This document shows positions 45,770 through 54,251 of a DNA stretch of 64,000 nt, one piece after another. The stretch's first letter is position 1. Each line of letters opens with the position of its first letter. A program made the position numbers and the translations under genes. The stretch is from Pseudomonas sp. 7SR1. Lineage in GTDB: Bacteria; Pseudomonadota; Gammaproteobacteria; Pseudomonadales; Pseudomonadaceae. The notes beneath the pieces are model-generated. The model saw nothing but the letters and a program-made list of their open reading frames with translations, ran no database searches and was not told the origin of the DNA. The stretch lies in NCBI RefSeq assembly GCF_900156465.1, contig NZ_LT707064.1, forward strand, positions 1,834,001-1,898,000, written 5' to 3'.

Positions 45770-47377
45770 TTGACCCACCCTGTCCAACGCCGCTGGTACC
45801 CCCTGGTCTTCGTCATCGCCGCGTTGGTCCTGCTGCCCCTGAGTGTCCTGCTGCTTTCCTGGCAGAGCATTGACTGGCAGATCTGGTCCCATCTCTGGGA
45901 CACCCAGATGCCACGTCTGCTGGGCAACACGTTGACGTTGATCATCGGTGTGGGGGTGGGTGTCACCTTGCTGGGGGTCAGCCTTGCCTGGCTCACCAGC
46001 CTCTGCGAATTTCCCGGCCGACGTTGGCTCGACTGGGCGTTGATGTTGCCATTCGCGATCCCTGCCTATGTGTTGGCCTTTGTTTTCGTCGGCCTGCTGG
46101 ATTTTGCCGGCCCGGTGCAGACCTTGCTGCGCGAAGGGTTCGGCAGTGGCCTGCGCCTGCCTCGGGTGCGCTCCACCGGTGGGGTGATCCTGGTGCTGGT
46201 GCTGGTGTTCTATCCCTATGTGTATCTGCTGGCGCGAAGCGCGTTCCTGGCCCAGGGCAAGGGCTTGATGGAGGCGGCCCGGGTGCTGGGCCAATCGCCC
46301 TGGCAGGCCTTCTGGAGAGTGGCGCTGCCGATGGCCCGGCCAGCCATCGGAGCCGGCGTGGCACTGGCGTTGATGGAGACACTGGCGGATTTCGGCGCGG
46401 TGTCGGTGTTCAACTTCGACACGTTCACCACCGCCATCTACAAGACCTGGTACGGCTTCTTCAGCCTCTCCAGTGCGGCGCAATTGGCCAGCCTGCTGTT
46501 GCTGGCGGTGATGCTGGTGCTTTACGGCGAACGTCGCGCCCGGGGTGCCCAGCGGGCCAGCAACGAGCGGCCCAGGGTCAAGGCTCTGTACCACCTGCGG
46601 GGAGTCAAGGCCGTGGCGGCCAGTGGCTGGTGCCTGCTGGTGTTCGCCTGTGCTTTCATCATTCCAGTACTGCAACTGGTGGTGTGGTTCTGGCAGCGGG
46701 GGCGCTTCGACCTGGATGAGCGCTATGCCGGGTTGATCCTCCACACACTTTACCTGGGTAGCCTGGCGGCACTGGTCACCGTGTGTGTGGCGCTGCTGCT
46801 GGCTTTCGCCCGCCGCCTGGCGCCAACCCGTACGATCCGGGCCGGCGTGGGCCTGGCGAACCTGGGGTACGCCTTGCCGGGTTCGGTACTGGCAGTGTCG
46901 ATCATGCTTGCGTTCAGCTACCTGGATCGGGAGCTGGTCATACCGTTGTCGACCCTGCTTGGCGGTGCGGGCCAGCCGTTGTTGCTGGGCAGCCTGTCGG
47001 CCCTGTTGCTGGCGTACCTGGTGCGCTTCCTGGCGGTGGCATACGGCCCGCTGGAAAGCAGCCTGGGACGAATCCGTCCTTCACTGCCCGAAGCTGCACG
47101 CAGTCTTGGGGTCAGTGGCCCAAGACTGTTTTTCAAAGTGTATCTGCCCTTGCTGCTGCCCGGCACCTTGAGTGCGGCGTTGCTGGTGTTCGTGGATGTC
47201 CTCAAGGAAATGCCCGCGACCCTGCTGATGCGCCCGTTCGGCTGGGACACGCTGGCGGTGCGGATCTTCGAGATGACCAGCGAGGGGGAGTGGGCGCGGG
47301 CCGCTTTGCCGGCGTTGACCCTGGTGCTGGTGGGGCTGTTGCCGGTCATCGGATTGATACGTCGTTCGGCACGCTAG
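45770..47377 (+). CDS. Ferric iron ABC transporter, permease (FbpB type)
   Basis: 535 residues, twice the size of simple permeases, with about 12 helices in two homologous halves. EAA loops are LMEAARVLGQSPWQAFWRVALPMARP in the first half and LPEAARSLGVSGPRLFFKVYLPLLLP in the second. The start is TTG 45770, 8 bases after a GAG; no good ATG lies near and the N-terminus matches other Pseudomonas copies from memory. It carries Fe3+ released by FbpA across the inner membrane. Its TAG stop is part of the CTAG duplication of a MITE-like insertion. Confidence 0.9.
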   Translation: MTHPVQRRWYPLVFVIAALVLLPLSVLLLSWQSIDWQIWSHLWDTQMPRLLGNTLTLIIGVGVGVTLLGVSLAWLTSLCEFPGRRWLDWALMLPFAIPAYVLAFVFVGLLDFAGPVQTLLREGFGSGLRLPRVRSTGGVILVLVLVFYPYVYLLARSAFLAQGKGLMEAARVLGQSPWQAFWRVALPMARPAIGAGVALALMETLADFGAVSVFNFDTFTTAIYKTWYGFFSLSSAAQLASLLLLAVMLVLYGERRARGAQRASNERPRVKALYHLRGVKAVAASGWCLLVFACAFIIPVLQLVVWFWQRGRFDLDERYAGLILHTLYLGSLAALVTVCVALLLAFARRLAPTRTIRAGVGLANLGYALPGSVLAVSIMLAFSYLDRELVIPLSTLLGGAGQPLLLGSLSALLLAYLVRFLAVAYGPLESSLGRIRPSLPEAARSLGVSGPRLFFKVYLPLLLPGTLSAALLVFVDVLKEMPATLLMRPFGWDTLAVRIFEMTSEGEWARAALPALTLVLVGLLPVIGLIRRSAR

Positions 47378-47551
47378 GCCCTGTCTGAAAAGCCTTGATA
47401 CTCGTTCATGCTGCGTTGAAAACGCCGGCTCGTGCGCGAGTCCGATCGCAATGCTCATTTACTCCAGTAAAGTCGAGCGCGACCCCGGCCGTTCCTCGCC
47501 GGTTTTCGCCCTGCCTGACCTTAGTCTCAAGACTTTTCAAACAGAGCCTAG
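47374..47551. mobile_element. MITE-like element with CTAG target duplication
   Basis: A 170-base element (47378-47547) is bounded by 21-base terminal inverted repeats that agree at 18 positions: GCCCTGTCTGAAAAGCCTTG on the left, and the complement of the right end reads GCTCTGTTTGAAAAGTCTTG. CTAG flanks both sides (47374-47377, 47548-47551), the 4-base YTAR-type duplication of IS5-family transposons. It has no transposase frame. It sits exactly at the fbpB stop codon, leaving the protein intact. Confidence 0.72.
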
Positions 47552-47711
47552 CGGTCGCAGGTGCCAGTCTACTGTCATGCGGCTACAATGCGCGGCATTC
47601 GGTGCGGTCTGTCTGTCAGACCGGGTAACTGAGAGCGGCTGAAAATACTCTTCGGCGTTCGCGCTGTGCAGTGCCCGTCCGCATCTTCGCCAAGCCCGGA
47701 AGGAGAAACCC
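47552..47711 (+). promoter_or_regulatory. gcvT upstream region
   Basis: 160 bases between the MITE-like element and gcvT. It includes GCTACAATG (a -10-like TACAAT at 47584) and a short hairpin near GTCTGTCTGTCAGAC (47608-47622). GAGAGCGG and CGGAAGGAGAAA faintly recall the glycine riboswitch, but the arrangement does not fit a full aptamer. AAGGAGA serves as the gcvT ribosome site. Confidence 0.35.
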
Positions 47712-48794
47712 ATGGGACAGCGTACGCCTCTGTATGACCTTCATCTCGCCCTTGGCGCGAAGATGGTCGATTTTGGCGGTTGGGATATGCCCTTGCATTA
47801 CGGTTCGCAAGTCGAGGAGCACCATCAGGTGCGTCGCGACTGCGGGGTGTTCGACGTATCCCACATGACCGTGATCGATGTCGACGGTCCCCAGGCCAAG
47901 GCCTGGCTGCAACGCCTGCTCGCCAACGACGTGGACCGCTTGCAGCAAACGGGGCGTGCCCTCTACAGCGCCATGCTCAACGAACGCGGCGGCATCGTCG
48001 ACGACATGATCATCTATCGGATCGAGGACAGTTACCGTCTGGTCTTCAATGCCTCGACCCGCGACCAGGACCTGGCCTGGATGCAGGCGCAGCTCGGCGG
48101 ATATGACGTGCAATTGCGCGAACGTCCCGAGCTGGCGATGCTGGCGATCCAGGGGCCCCAGGCCCGGCACAAGATTGCCGAGCTGGTCACTCAATCACGT
48201 GGCCAGTTGATCCAGCAGCTAAAGCCTTTCGAAGGGCGCGCCGACGGTGACTGGTTCATCGCCCGCACCGGCTACACCGGTGAGGATGGCCTGGAAATTG
48301 TCCTGCCTGCACACGAAGCGCCAAGTTTCTTCAACGACCTGGTGGGCGCCGGTATTTCTCCCATAGGCCTCGGCGCCCGGGACACCCTGCGCCTGGAGGC
48401 CGGCATGAACCTCTACGGTCAGGACATTCACCAGGACATTTCCCCACTGGCCTCGAACATGGCCTGGAGCATTGCCTGGGAGCCGGCGAGCCGTCAGTTC
48501 ATCGGGCGCGCGGCGCTGGAAGCCGAGCTGGCCGCAGGCGTGCAGCATAAACTGGTCGGCCTGGTGCTGGAGGAACGCGGCGTCCTGCGTGCCCATCAGG
48601 TGGTTCGCATCGCCGATGTTGGCGAAGGGGAGATCACCAGTGGTAGTTTTTCTCCTACGCTTAGCAAGTCGATCGCCCTGGCACGCGTTCCGATGGCCAC
48701 CGCCGACCGTGCCGAGGTGGAAATTCGCGGTAAGTGGTACCCGGTACGGGTGGTCAAGCCGACCTTCGTCCGCCATGGCAAAACCCTGATCTAA
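47712..48794 (+). CDS. gcvT: Glycine cleavage system T protein (aminomethyltransferase)
   Basis: 360 residues. Releases ammonia from aminomethyl-lipoyl-GcvH and passes the one-carbon unit to THF. YDLHLALGAKMVDFGGWDMPLHY at the start and RTGYTGEDGLEIVLP, GLGARDTLRLEAGMNLYGQD (folate-binding region), EPASRQFIGRAAL further on are family blocks. ATG 47712 follows AAGGAGA. It is followed 48 bases later by gcvH in one operon. gcvP is not next to them. Confidence 0.96.
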   Translation: MGQRTPLYDLHLALGAKMVDFGGWDMPLHYGSQVEEHHQVRRDCGVFDVSHMTVIDVDGPQAKAWLQRLLANDVDRLQQTGRALYSAMLNERGGIVDDMIIYRIEDSYRLVFNASTRDQDLAWMQAQLGGYDVQLRERPELAMLAIQGPQARHKIAELVTQSRGQLIQQLKPFEGRADGDWFIARTGYTGEDGLEIVLPAHEAPSFFNDLVGAGISPIGLGARDTLRLEAGMNLYGQDIHQDISPLASNMAWSIAWEPASRQFIGRAALEAELAAGVQHKLVGLVLEERGVLRAHQVVRIADVGEGEITSGSFSPTLSKSIALARVPMATADRAEVEIRGKWYPVRVVKPTFVRHGKTLI

Positions 48795-48842
48795 CCTTTT
48801 GCTGGCCATTGGCCGCTGACACTTCTCTAGAGGACACAGAAT

Positions 48843-49229
48843 ATGAGCGACATCCCTGCCGAACTGCGTTTTGCCGAAAGTCACGAGTGGGCGCGCCTGG
48901 AGGCTGACGGTAGCGTCACCGTGGGTATTTCCGATCACGCTCAGGAGGCACTGGGTGATGTCGTGTTCATCGAGCTGCCGGAGCTTGGCAAAGAATTGGC
49001 GGCCGGTGATGCGGCAGGGGTGGTGGAATCGGTGAAGGCAGCTTCGGACATCTATTCGCCCGTGTCGGGTGAAGTCGTTGCAGTCAACGAAGCCCTGGGT
49101 GACGAGCCGGAAGCGCTGAACAATACGCCCTACGAATCGTGGATCTTCAAGATCAAGCCTTCCGATGCAGATGCCGACCTGGGCAAATTGCTGGATGCAG
49201 CGGGTTACAAAGCCGCTATCGGCGAATAA
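48843..49229 (+). CDS. gcvH: Glycine cleavage system H protein
   Basis: 128 residues. Lipoyl carrier of the glycine cleavage complex; the lipoylated residue is Lys65 in [53 protein letters not shown] is the N-terminal family block. AGAGGACACAG before ATG 48843 is the ribosome site. It ends 44 bases before a strong terminator, so this operon is gcvT-gcvH only. Confidence 0.97.
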   Translation: MSDIPAELRFAESHEWARLEADGSVTVGISDHAQEALGDVVFIELPELGKELAAGDAAGVVESVKAASDIYSPVSGEVVAVNEALGDEPEALNNTPYESWIFKIKPSDADADLGKLLDAAGYKAAIGE

Positions 49230-49272
49230 CCGCGCCCACAGGATGGTCGATGTTGACGTCGACTTTTCTCAG

Positions 49273-49310
49273 CCAAAAAAAAGCCGCTTGATCGAGCGGC
49301 TTTTTTTTGG
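49273..49310. terminator. Bidirectional terminator after gcvH
   Basis: CCAAAAAAAAGCCGCTTG followed by its complement with an 8-base T-run. Perfect symmetry gives termination on both strands, for gcvTH and for the convergent DUF2388 gene that ends 8 bases away. Confidence 0.92.
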
Positions 49311-49317
49311 CGTTGAA

Positions 49318-49635
49318 TCAGTCCTGGGCGATGGCGTTTTTCGCCAGGATCGCGTTGGCCAGTTCCATGTCGCTGGCCTGCAGGCCAGGGTTGTCGGCAC
49401 GGACTTTCTGCATGGCCGCTTCCAGGTATGGGCCGCGGATGTTGCCGTCACTGGCGACGAAGCTGCCGGCGTCGTCCTGGGCGGCGACGATCAGCTTGTT
49501 GTCCTTGAACGTCAGGTAGGTGGAACCGGTGGTCGCACCGGATGAAATGACGTTACGCCAAAACGTGTCGGCCATCGCCGAGCCAACAGGAAGAGACAGC
49601 AAGGCCAGGGTCGCGACAGCAAGTTTGAGACGCAT
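49318..49635 (-). CDS. DUF2388 family exported protein
   Basis: 105 residues from ATG 49635. A signal peptide cut after SAMA (residue 22) leaves a small domain with DTFWRNVISSGATTGSTYLTFKDNKLIVAAQDDAGSFVASDGNIRGPYLEAAMQ, the DUF2388/TIGR02448 pattern found almost only in Pseudomonas. No Cys or catalytic residues stand out. Periplasmic, function unknown. Single gene, convergent with gcvH. Confidence 0.85.
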   Translation of the reverse strand: MRLKLAVATLALLSLPVGSAMADTFWRNVISSGATTGSTYLTFKDNKLIVAAQDDAGSFVASDGNIRGPYLEAAMQKVRADNPGLQASDMELANAILAKNAIAQD

Positions 49636-49723
49636 GATAGGTGACTCCACAGGGTTAACTATGACTTTGGATTACCTGCGCCTCGATTCAGTTCCGTGAC
49701 TGCCTGGTCAGGTGTCGCCGAAC

Positions 49724-51508
49724 TCATTTCTGTTCGCTTTGCGGCGTCACCCGGAGCACTTCCTCCACGGTCGTCAGCCCGGCGGCGACCTTCTGGGCGC
49801 CGGACAGTCGCAAGCTGCGCATGCCTTCCTTGAAGGCCTGGCGACGCACCGCCAGCAGGTCGGTGTCGGCGTGGATGAGCCCCTTGATGCTGTCGCTCAA
49901 TTGAAGAATTTCATACACCCCGGCGCGCCCGCGATAGCCGGTGTCGCGACACTCCAGGCAGCCGACGGCCTGCTGGGCGTTGCTGGGCAGCGGGGCTTGC
50001 CAGGGGCGCGTCAGGGTTTGCCAGTCGTCCTCGTCCAGGGCCAGGGGGGCCTTGCAATGGGGACACAACGTGCGCACCAGGCGCTGGGCCATGACCCCCA
50101 GTACCGTGGCCTTGATGAGGTAATGGGGCACGCCGAGTTCCAGCAGGCGGCTGATGGCGCTGGGGGCGTCGTTGGTGTGCAACGTCGAGAGCACGAGGTG
50201 TCCGGTGAGCGCGGCCTGGATCGCCATCTCGGCGGTTTCCAGGTCGCGGATCTCGCCGATCATGATGATGTCCGGGTCCTGGCGCATCAGCGCCCGGACT
50301 CCGGCGGCGAAGCTCAGGTCGATGTTGTGCTGCACCTGCATCTGGTTGAAGGAGGCCTCGACCATTTCGATCGGATCCTCGATGGTGCAGAGATTCACCT
50401 CCGGTGTCGCCAGCTTCTTGAGGGTGGTGTAGAGGGTAGTGGTCTTGCCGGACCCGGTGGGGCCGGTCACCAGGACGATGCCGTTGGGCTGGCGGGTCAT
50501 GTCCTGCCAGCGCCGCAGGTCATCGGCGGAAAAGCCGAGCTGGTCGAAGTCCTTGAGCAGCACTTCCGGGTCGAAGATCCGCATGACCATCTTTTCGCCG
50601 AAGGCCGTGGGCAGTGTCGACAGGCGCAATTCCACCTCGCCGCCGTCCGGGGTCTTGGTCTTGACCCGGCCGTCCTGGGGCTTGCGCTTTTCCGCGACGT
50701 TCATTCGCCCCAGGTTCTTGAGGCGACTGATGATCGCCATCGTCACCTGCGGCGGGAACTGGTAGACGGTGTGCAGCACCCCGTCGATGCGAAACCGCAC
50801 CGTCCCCTGTTCGCGACGTGGTTCGATGTGGATATCGCTGGCACGTTGCTGGAAGGCGTACTGGAACAGCCAGTCGACGATATTGACGATGTGCGCGTCG
50901 TTGGCGTCCGGCTCCTGGTCGCTGGCGCCAAGGTTGAGCAGTTGCTCGAAGTTGCTCAGGTTGCTCGGTTGCTGGTCGGTCGTGCTGGCACCGCTGACCG
51001 ATTTGGCGAGGCGGTAGAACTCCACGCTCAGGCGCTGGATATCCACGGGGTTGGCCACCACTCGCTTGATCGGCAGCTTGAGGACGTGGGTCAGGTCCGA
51101 TTCCCAGCTCCTGACGTACGGCTGGGCGCTGGCGACGGTGACCGCGTCGCGATCGACCGCCACCGCCAGGATCTTGTGGCGCTGGGCGAAGGCGTAGGAC
51201 ATCAGGGGCGTGACGGCCGCGACGTTGATCTTCAGCGGGTCGATGCGCAGGTAGGGTTGGCCGGCCTGCTGGGACAGCCACAGGGTCAGGCTTTCCAGGT
51301 CGAGTCGCTTGCCTGGGCGGCTCAGGTCGTCCAGGTGCTGGTTGGCGATGAACTCCAGCGGATGCAACTGGGCATTGGCACCGTGGCGCCGCCGGGCGTT
51401 GAGCGCGGTCTCGGCCGAGTCCTGGCTGATGAAGCCCTGGGCGACCAGTTGGCGCAGCAGATCGTTGAGGTCCAGCCAGCGGTCCTGAGTGGCGTGTTTG
51501 GTGGACAT
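49724..51508 (-). CDS. GspE/PilB-type secretion ATPase, orphan
   Basis: 594 residues. N-terminal GspE domain, then the ATPase core with Walker A GPTGSGKT (near 346), Asp box, Walker B LMRQDPDIIMIGEIRD and His box TGHLVLSTLHTNDA. The zinc-type tetracysteine CPHC (near 481) and CLEC (near 517) is intact. Such ATPases drive type II secretion or type IV pilus assembly. Here no pseudopilin, secretin or platform gene is adjacent, so its machine is elsewhere or unknown. The only neighbours are a DUF2388 gene and an unknown gene. Confidence 0.92.
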   Translation of the reverse strand: MSTKHATQDRWLDLNDLLRQLVAQGFISQDSAETALNARRRHGANAQLHPLEFIANQHLDDLSRPGKRLDLESLTLWLSQQAGQPYLRIDPLKINVAAVTPLMSYAFAQRHKILAVAVDRDAVTVASAQPYVRSWESDLTHVLKLPIKRVVANPVDIQRLSVEFYRLAKSVSGASTTDQQPSNLSNFEQLLNLGASDQEPDANDAHIVNIVDWLFQYAFQQRASDIHIEPRREQGTVRFRIDGVLHTVYQFPPQVTMAIISRLKNLGRMNVAEKRKPQDGRVKTKTPDGGEVELRLSTLPTAFGEKMVMRIFDPEVLLKDFDQLGFSADDLRRWQDMTRQPNGIVLVTGPTGSGKTTTLYTTLKKLATPEVNLCTIEDPIEMVEASFNQMQVQHNIDLSFAAGVRALMRQDPDIIMIGEIRDLETAEMAIQAALTGHLVLSTLHTNDAPSAISRLLELGVPHYLIKATVLGVMAQRLVRTLCPHCKAPLALDEDDWQTLTRPWQAPLPSNAQQAVGCLECRDTGYRGRAGVYEILQLSDSIKGLIHADTDLLAVRRQAFKEGMRSLRLSGAQKVAAGLTTVEEVLRVTPQSEQK

Positions 51509-51652
51509 GCGGGTTTCCTATTGGACAAATTCAGCAAAGCCGCGATGTAGACGCTTCGGCGCCTTCCCGGTCTGCAAAAGGATAGTCCCGACCCCATGCA
51601 CCGTTGGGCCACTATTCGACCAATGCGTTTCAATTTCCTGCTCCGGCGTTCT

Positions 51653-51991
51653 TCAGCCGCTGGCCTGGACCGGTTCGACCCATGTTTCGTCGATGTTTTG
51701 CAGGTCCACCGAGCACACGCTGATCAGGTTGCGCAATTTTTCCGCGATGACCTGGGCACGGTGCCAGCTCAGTCCATCCATCAAGACCTCCATGCTCAGC
51801 AGATCATCCTCGCGTTCGACATGGACCTGTTGCGGTGTCAGGCCTTGCAGTGCGAACAGGTTCAGGGCGCGACACAACACATCGGCCTCGGCTTCGGCCA
51901 GCAACCGGTACCACGCGCGGCAATGGGTATTGGCGTGGTGCCAGGCGTCGGTACGAGATGGCGCGGCGATGACGGCGTCGAAAGAAGGCAT
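51653..51991 (-). CDS. Conserved hypothetical protein divergent from an Lrp regulator
   Basis: 112 residues, cytoplasmic, with Trp/His-rich N-terminal half (RTDAWHHANTHCRAWYRLLAEAEADVLCRALNLFALQGL) and a beta-alpha C-terminal half (VHVEREDDLLSMEVLMDGLSWHRAQVIAEKLRNLISVCSVDL) that resembles an ACT or similar ligand-binding fold in pattern only. I do not recognise the family. TCTATCTCC complement supplies a GGAGATAGA ribosome site before ATG 51991. It diverges from an Lrp-type gene across 125 AT-rich bases, which suggests the regulator controls it. Confidence 0.65.
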   Translation of the reverse strand: MPSFDAVIAAPSRTDAWHHANTHCRAWYRLLAEAEADVLCRALNLFALQGLTPQQVHVEREDDLLSMEVLMDGLSWHRAQVIAEKLRNLISVCSVDLQNIDETWVEPVQASG

Positions 51992-52116
51992 GTTCTATCT
52001 CCAGAAAGGCGGGAGAAATATTACATGCGTGGCGGGGTATTTCTTATCTAAGATGGGTTACTTCAGCCATTTAACGAATGACTCAAGTCTCAGATATTGG
52101 ATTTTAAGGTGGATTT

Positions 52117-52587
52117 ATGCACAGCGAGCTGGATGCCTATGATCGCAGGATACTGGCACTGCTGCAGGAGGATGCTTCGCTGTCCAGTGCGCAGATCGCC
52201 GAGCAGGTGGGCTTGTCCCAGTCGCCATGCTGGCGCCGGATTCAGCGGATGAAGGAAGAGGGGATCATTCGGGGGCAGGTGACATTGCTCGATCGCAAGA
52301 AAATCGGCCTGAATACGCAGATCTTCGCCGAGATAAAGCTCAACGCCCACGGTCGTTCAAATTTTACCGAGTTCACCGAGGCGATTCGCGGCTTCCCCGA
52401 GGTGCTGGAGTGCTACGTACTGATGGGCTCGGTGGACTTCCTGCTGCGCATTGTCACGGCGGACATAGAAGCTTACGAGCGATTCTTTTTCGAAAAGCTG
52501 TCGCTGGTGCCGGGGATCCAGGAAGTGAACTCCATCGTGGCGCTTTCGGAAATCAAGTCCACGACGAGTTTGCCGGTGGTGCGCTGA
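52117..52587 (+). CDS. Lrp/AsnC family transcriptional regulator
   Basis: 156 residues. AsnC-type helix-turn-helix at about 5-60 (LDAYDRRILALLQEDASLSSAQIAEQVGLSQSPCWRRIQRMKEEGII), then the RAM/ACT ligand-binding domain (IFAEIKLNAHGRSNFTEFTEAIRGFPEVLECYVLMGSVDFLLRIVTADIEAYERF). It senses an amino acid, not identifiable from sequence. AAGGTGG precedes ATG 52117. It is divergent from the unknown 112-residue gene and may control that gene and itself; the intergenic DNA is AT-rich (ATATTACATG, TTTCTTATCTAAGATGGG). Confidence 0.92.
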   Translation: MHSELDAYDRRILALLQEDASLSSAQIAEQVGLSQSPCWRRIQRMKEEGIIRGQVTLLDRKKIGLNTQIFAEIKLNAHGRSNFTEFTEAIRGFPEVLECYVLMGSVDFLLRIVTADIEAYERFFFEKLSLVPGIQEVNSIVALSEIKSTTSLPVVR

Positions 52588-52612
52588 TTTCCCTGGAGGA
52601 TGGGCTGGCCCC

Positions 52613-52697
52613 GTTGCGAGCAAGTTGGTTCCCACAGGGATCTTCGGCGAACGCAAATCGGCGAAGATCGGCCGTGGAGGCGAGCTTGCTCGCGATG
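52613..52697. repeat. Degenerate REPIN after the Lrp gene
   Basis: TTGCGAGCAAGTTGGTTCCC on the left is mirrored by GGCGAGCTTGCTCGCGA on the right; between them ATCTTCGGCGAA and TCGGCGAAGAT form a further hairpin. It is a diverged copy of the 20049-20136 family and lies between convergent genes. Confidence 0.75.
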
Positions 52698-52727
52698 GCG
52701 ATGTGAAAGGCGCCGCAGTTACCCAGG

Positions 52728-54095
52728 TTATAGCCGCAACAGCGTTTTCCAGGCCCGGTTCTGGTAGACCGCGATGGCCTGCTGCTTGCGCGCATCGAGG
52801 GCTTGATCGGTGATCGGTTCGTTGGCCAGTTGCGCCAGTTTGTTCAACTCGCCATAGAGACGGTCCATTTCCGGAATGTCCAGTACCTGGCGGGCGTGGT
52901 GCAGCCAGACCTGGATGCGCTCGATGCGCGGCAATTGCTCGGCCAGGTCTTCCGGCTGCTGCTGGTAGCGTTGCAGTTGCAGCGACGTCGATTCCTCACC
53001 CAACAGGCGTGGCAGCCAACTGCTCAGTTGCGCCGCCCCCTGGCGGTTGCCACGGGTGTTGCGCTCGGCGGCCCAGCTGCGGGCCAGCAGCCAGCGCGAG
53101 GCCTTGAGGGAGAACAGGCCCCAGCGTGGATCCTGGAGTTCCTCGAGGAACTGCTCTGGCGCTGCCTTGCGCACGTCTTCGTCGTCCAGGCCTGCCTGGA
53201 CCAACGGACGCCAGTCTTCGAGCAAGGCGTCCAGGGCGACGCGCAGGTCATGGGTCGACTGGCGTGGCGCGGCCTGGCCGAGGCTGCTGAGCAAGGCACG
53301 CAGTTCGGCGAGGTTTTCCACCCAGTCCTGCAGCAGGCGCCAGTGACCATTGAAGCGGTACTGCTCGGCCAGACGCTGGCTGCTGCCCAGCAAATGCCAG
53401 CCCAGCGCGGCGAAGGCGTCGTCCAGGGGCATTTCGGCGGTCAGTTGTGGCGCCGGCAGGCTCAGGGCGTAGCTGTTCGCATCATGCAGGCGATAGCCGC
53501 GCTCGGCCTTGCTGATGTCGCACGGCATCAGGGGCAGGGTTTCGGCCAGTTCGGCGGCCAGTTCCAGCAGCGCGGCGGGTTCGCCTTCACGCAGTTCCAG
53601 CTCCAGTTCGCAGATTTCCTCCTTCTGCTTGCCGACCACGACATGGCCCAGGTCCAGCGCGGCTTCGATGACCACCTTGCCTTTGCCGCGACCCCAGGCG
53701 ATTTCGGCGCGTTCACGTACGAAATCGGTGGTGAAGATGGCCTTGAGGGTCTTCTTGTCCAGTTCGGCCAGGGCCTCGGGCCAGCATTCGCCATCGAGTT
53801 TCTTCAGATCGAGCTTGGCCTTGGGCAGGTGCCAATCGTACTCGTTGCGCTCGGACAGACCGGCGACGCTCTGGCCACGGGTCTTGAGGGTCTGGATTAC
53901 CTCTTCGCCGTCGCGACGCAGGCGCAGGGCCACCTTGGCTCGCGCCAGGTCGCGCTCGGGGGTGTCGAAATACTGATTCATCAGTTCGCGGCGTTCCCAG
54001 CCGCTCTTGTTGCGTTTTTTCAGCAGCGGATGCTCGCGCAGGGCTGCCAGGGTCTCGCGGCTGACGCGGAGTTTGATTTCGGTTTCTTTCTGCAT
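52728..54095 (-). CDS. Inorganic triphosphatase, CYTH-CHAD protein (YgiF type)
   Basis: 455 residues from ATG 54095; the frame is open far upstream but that part is not family-like. CYTH domain at 1-200 opens with QKETEIKLRVS (the EXEXK metal site), with YFDTPERDLARAKVALRLRRDGEEVIQTLKTRG and CELELELREGEPAALLELA following. Residues 215-455 are a helical CHAD-like domain (RVALDALLEDWRPLVQAGL). E. coli YgiF hydrolyses tripolyphosphate. It diverges from argE with 156 bases between starts. Confidence 0.9.
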   Translation of the reverse strand: MQKETEIKLRVSRETLAALREHPLLKKRNKSGWERRELMNQYFDTPERDLARAKVALRLRRDGEEVIQTLKTRGQSVAGLSERNEYDWHLPKAKLDLKKLDGECWPEALAELDKKTLKAIFTTDFVRERAEIAWGRGKGKVVIEAALDLGHVVVGKQKEEICELELELREGEPAALLELAAELAETLPLMPCDISKAERGYRLHDANSYALSLPAPQLTAEMPLDDAFAALGWHLLGSSQRLAEQYRFNGHWRLLQDWVENLAELRALLSSLGQAAPRQSTHDLRVALDALLEDWRPLVQAGLDDEDVRKAAPEQFLEELQDPRWGLFSLKASRWLLARSWAAERNTRGNRQGAAQLSSWLPRLLGEESTSLQLQRYQQQPEDLAEQLPRIERIQVWLHHARQVLDIPEMDRLYGELNKLAQLANEPITDQALDARKQQAIAVYQNRAWKTLLRL

Positions 54096-54251
54096 GGCCG
54101 GAAAATCCAGGAATCGGGTGCGCAGCCGGGAAGGTATGGCTGCCAAGGTCGTGCAGTGTACAGGAGTCATTGGTCCTACGTGCCGCGACGGTTTCTTCCT
54201 GGCGCCGGATGGTTCTATGATGAACGTCAATTTGCATGCCCGGAGCCAGCG

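Noticed and set aside
47630-47711. Glycine riboswitch before gcvT
   Set aside because: GAGAGCGG and CGGAAGGAGAAA recall the motif, but spacing and stems do not form either aptamer; the second block is the gcvT ribosome site. A covariance search (RF00504) would decide.
52803-54251. Long plus-strand open frame leading into argE
   Set aside because: Antisense to the CYTH triphosphatase gene; the real argE start is ATG 54252, where family-like sequence begins.
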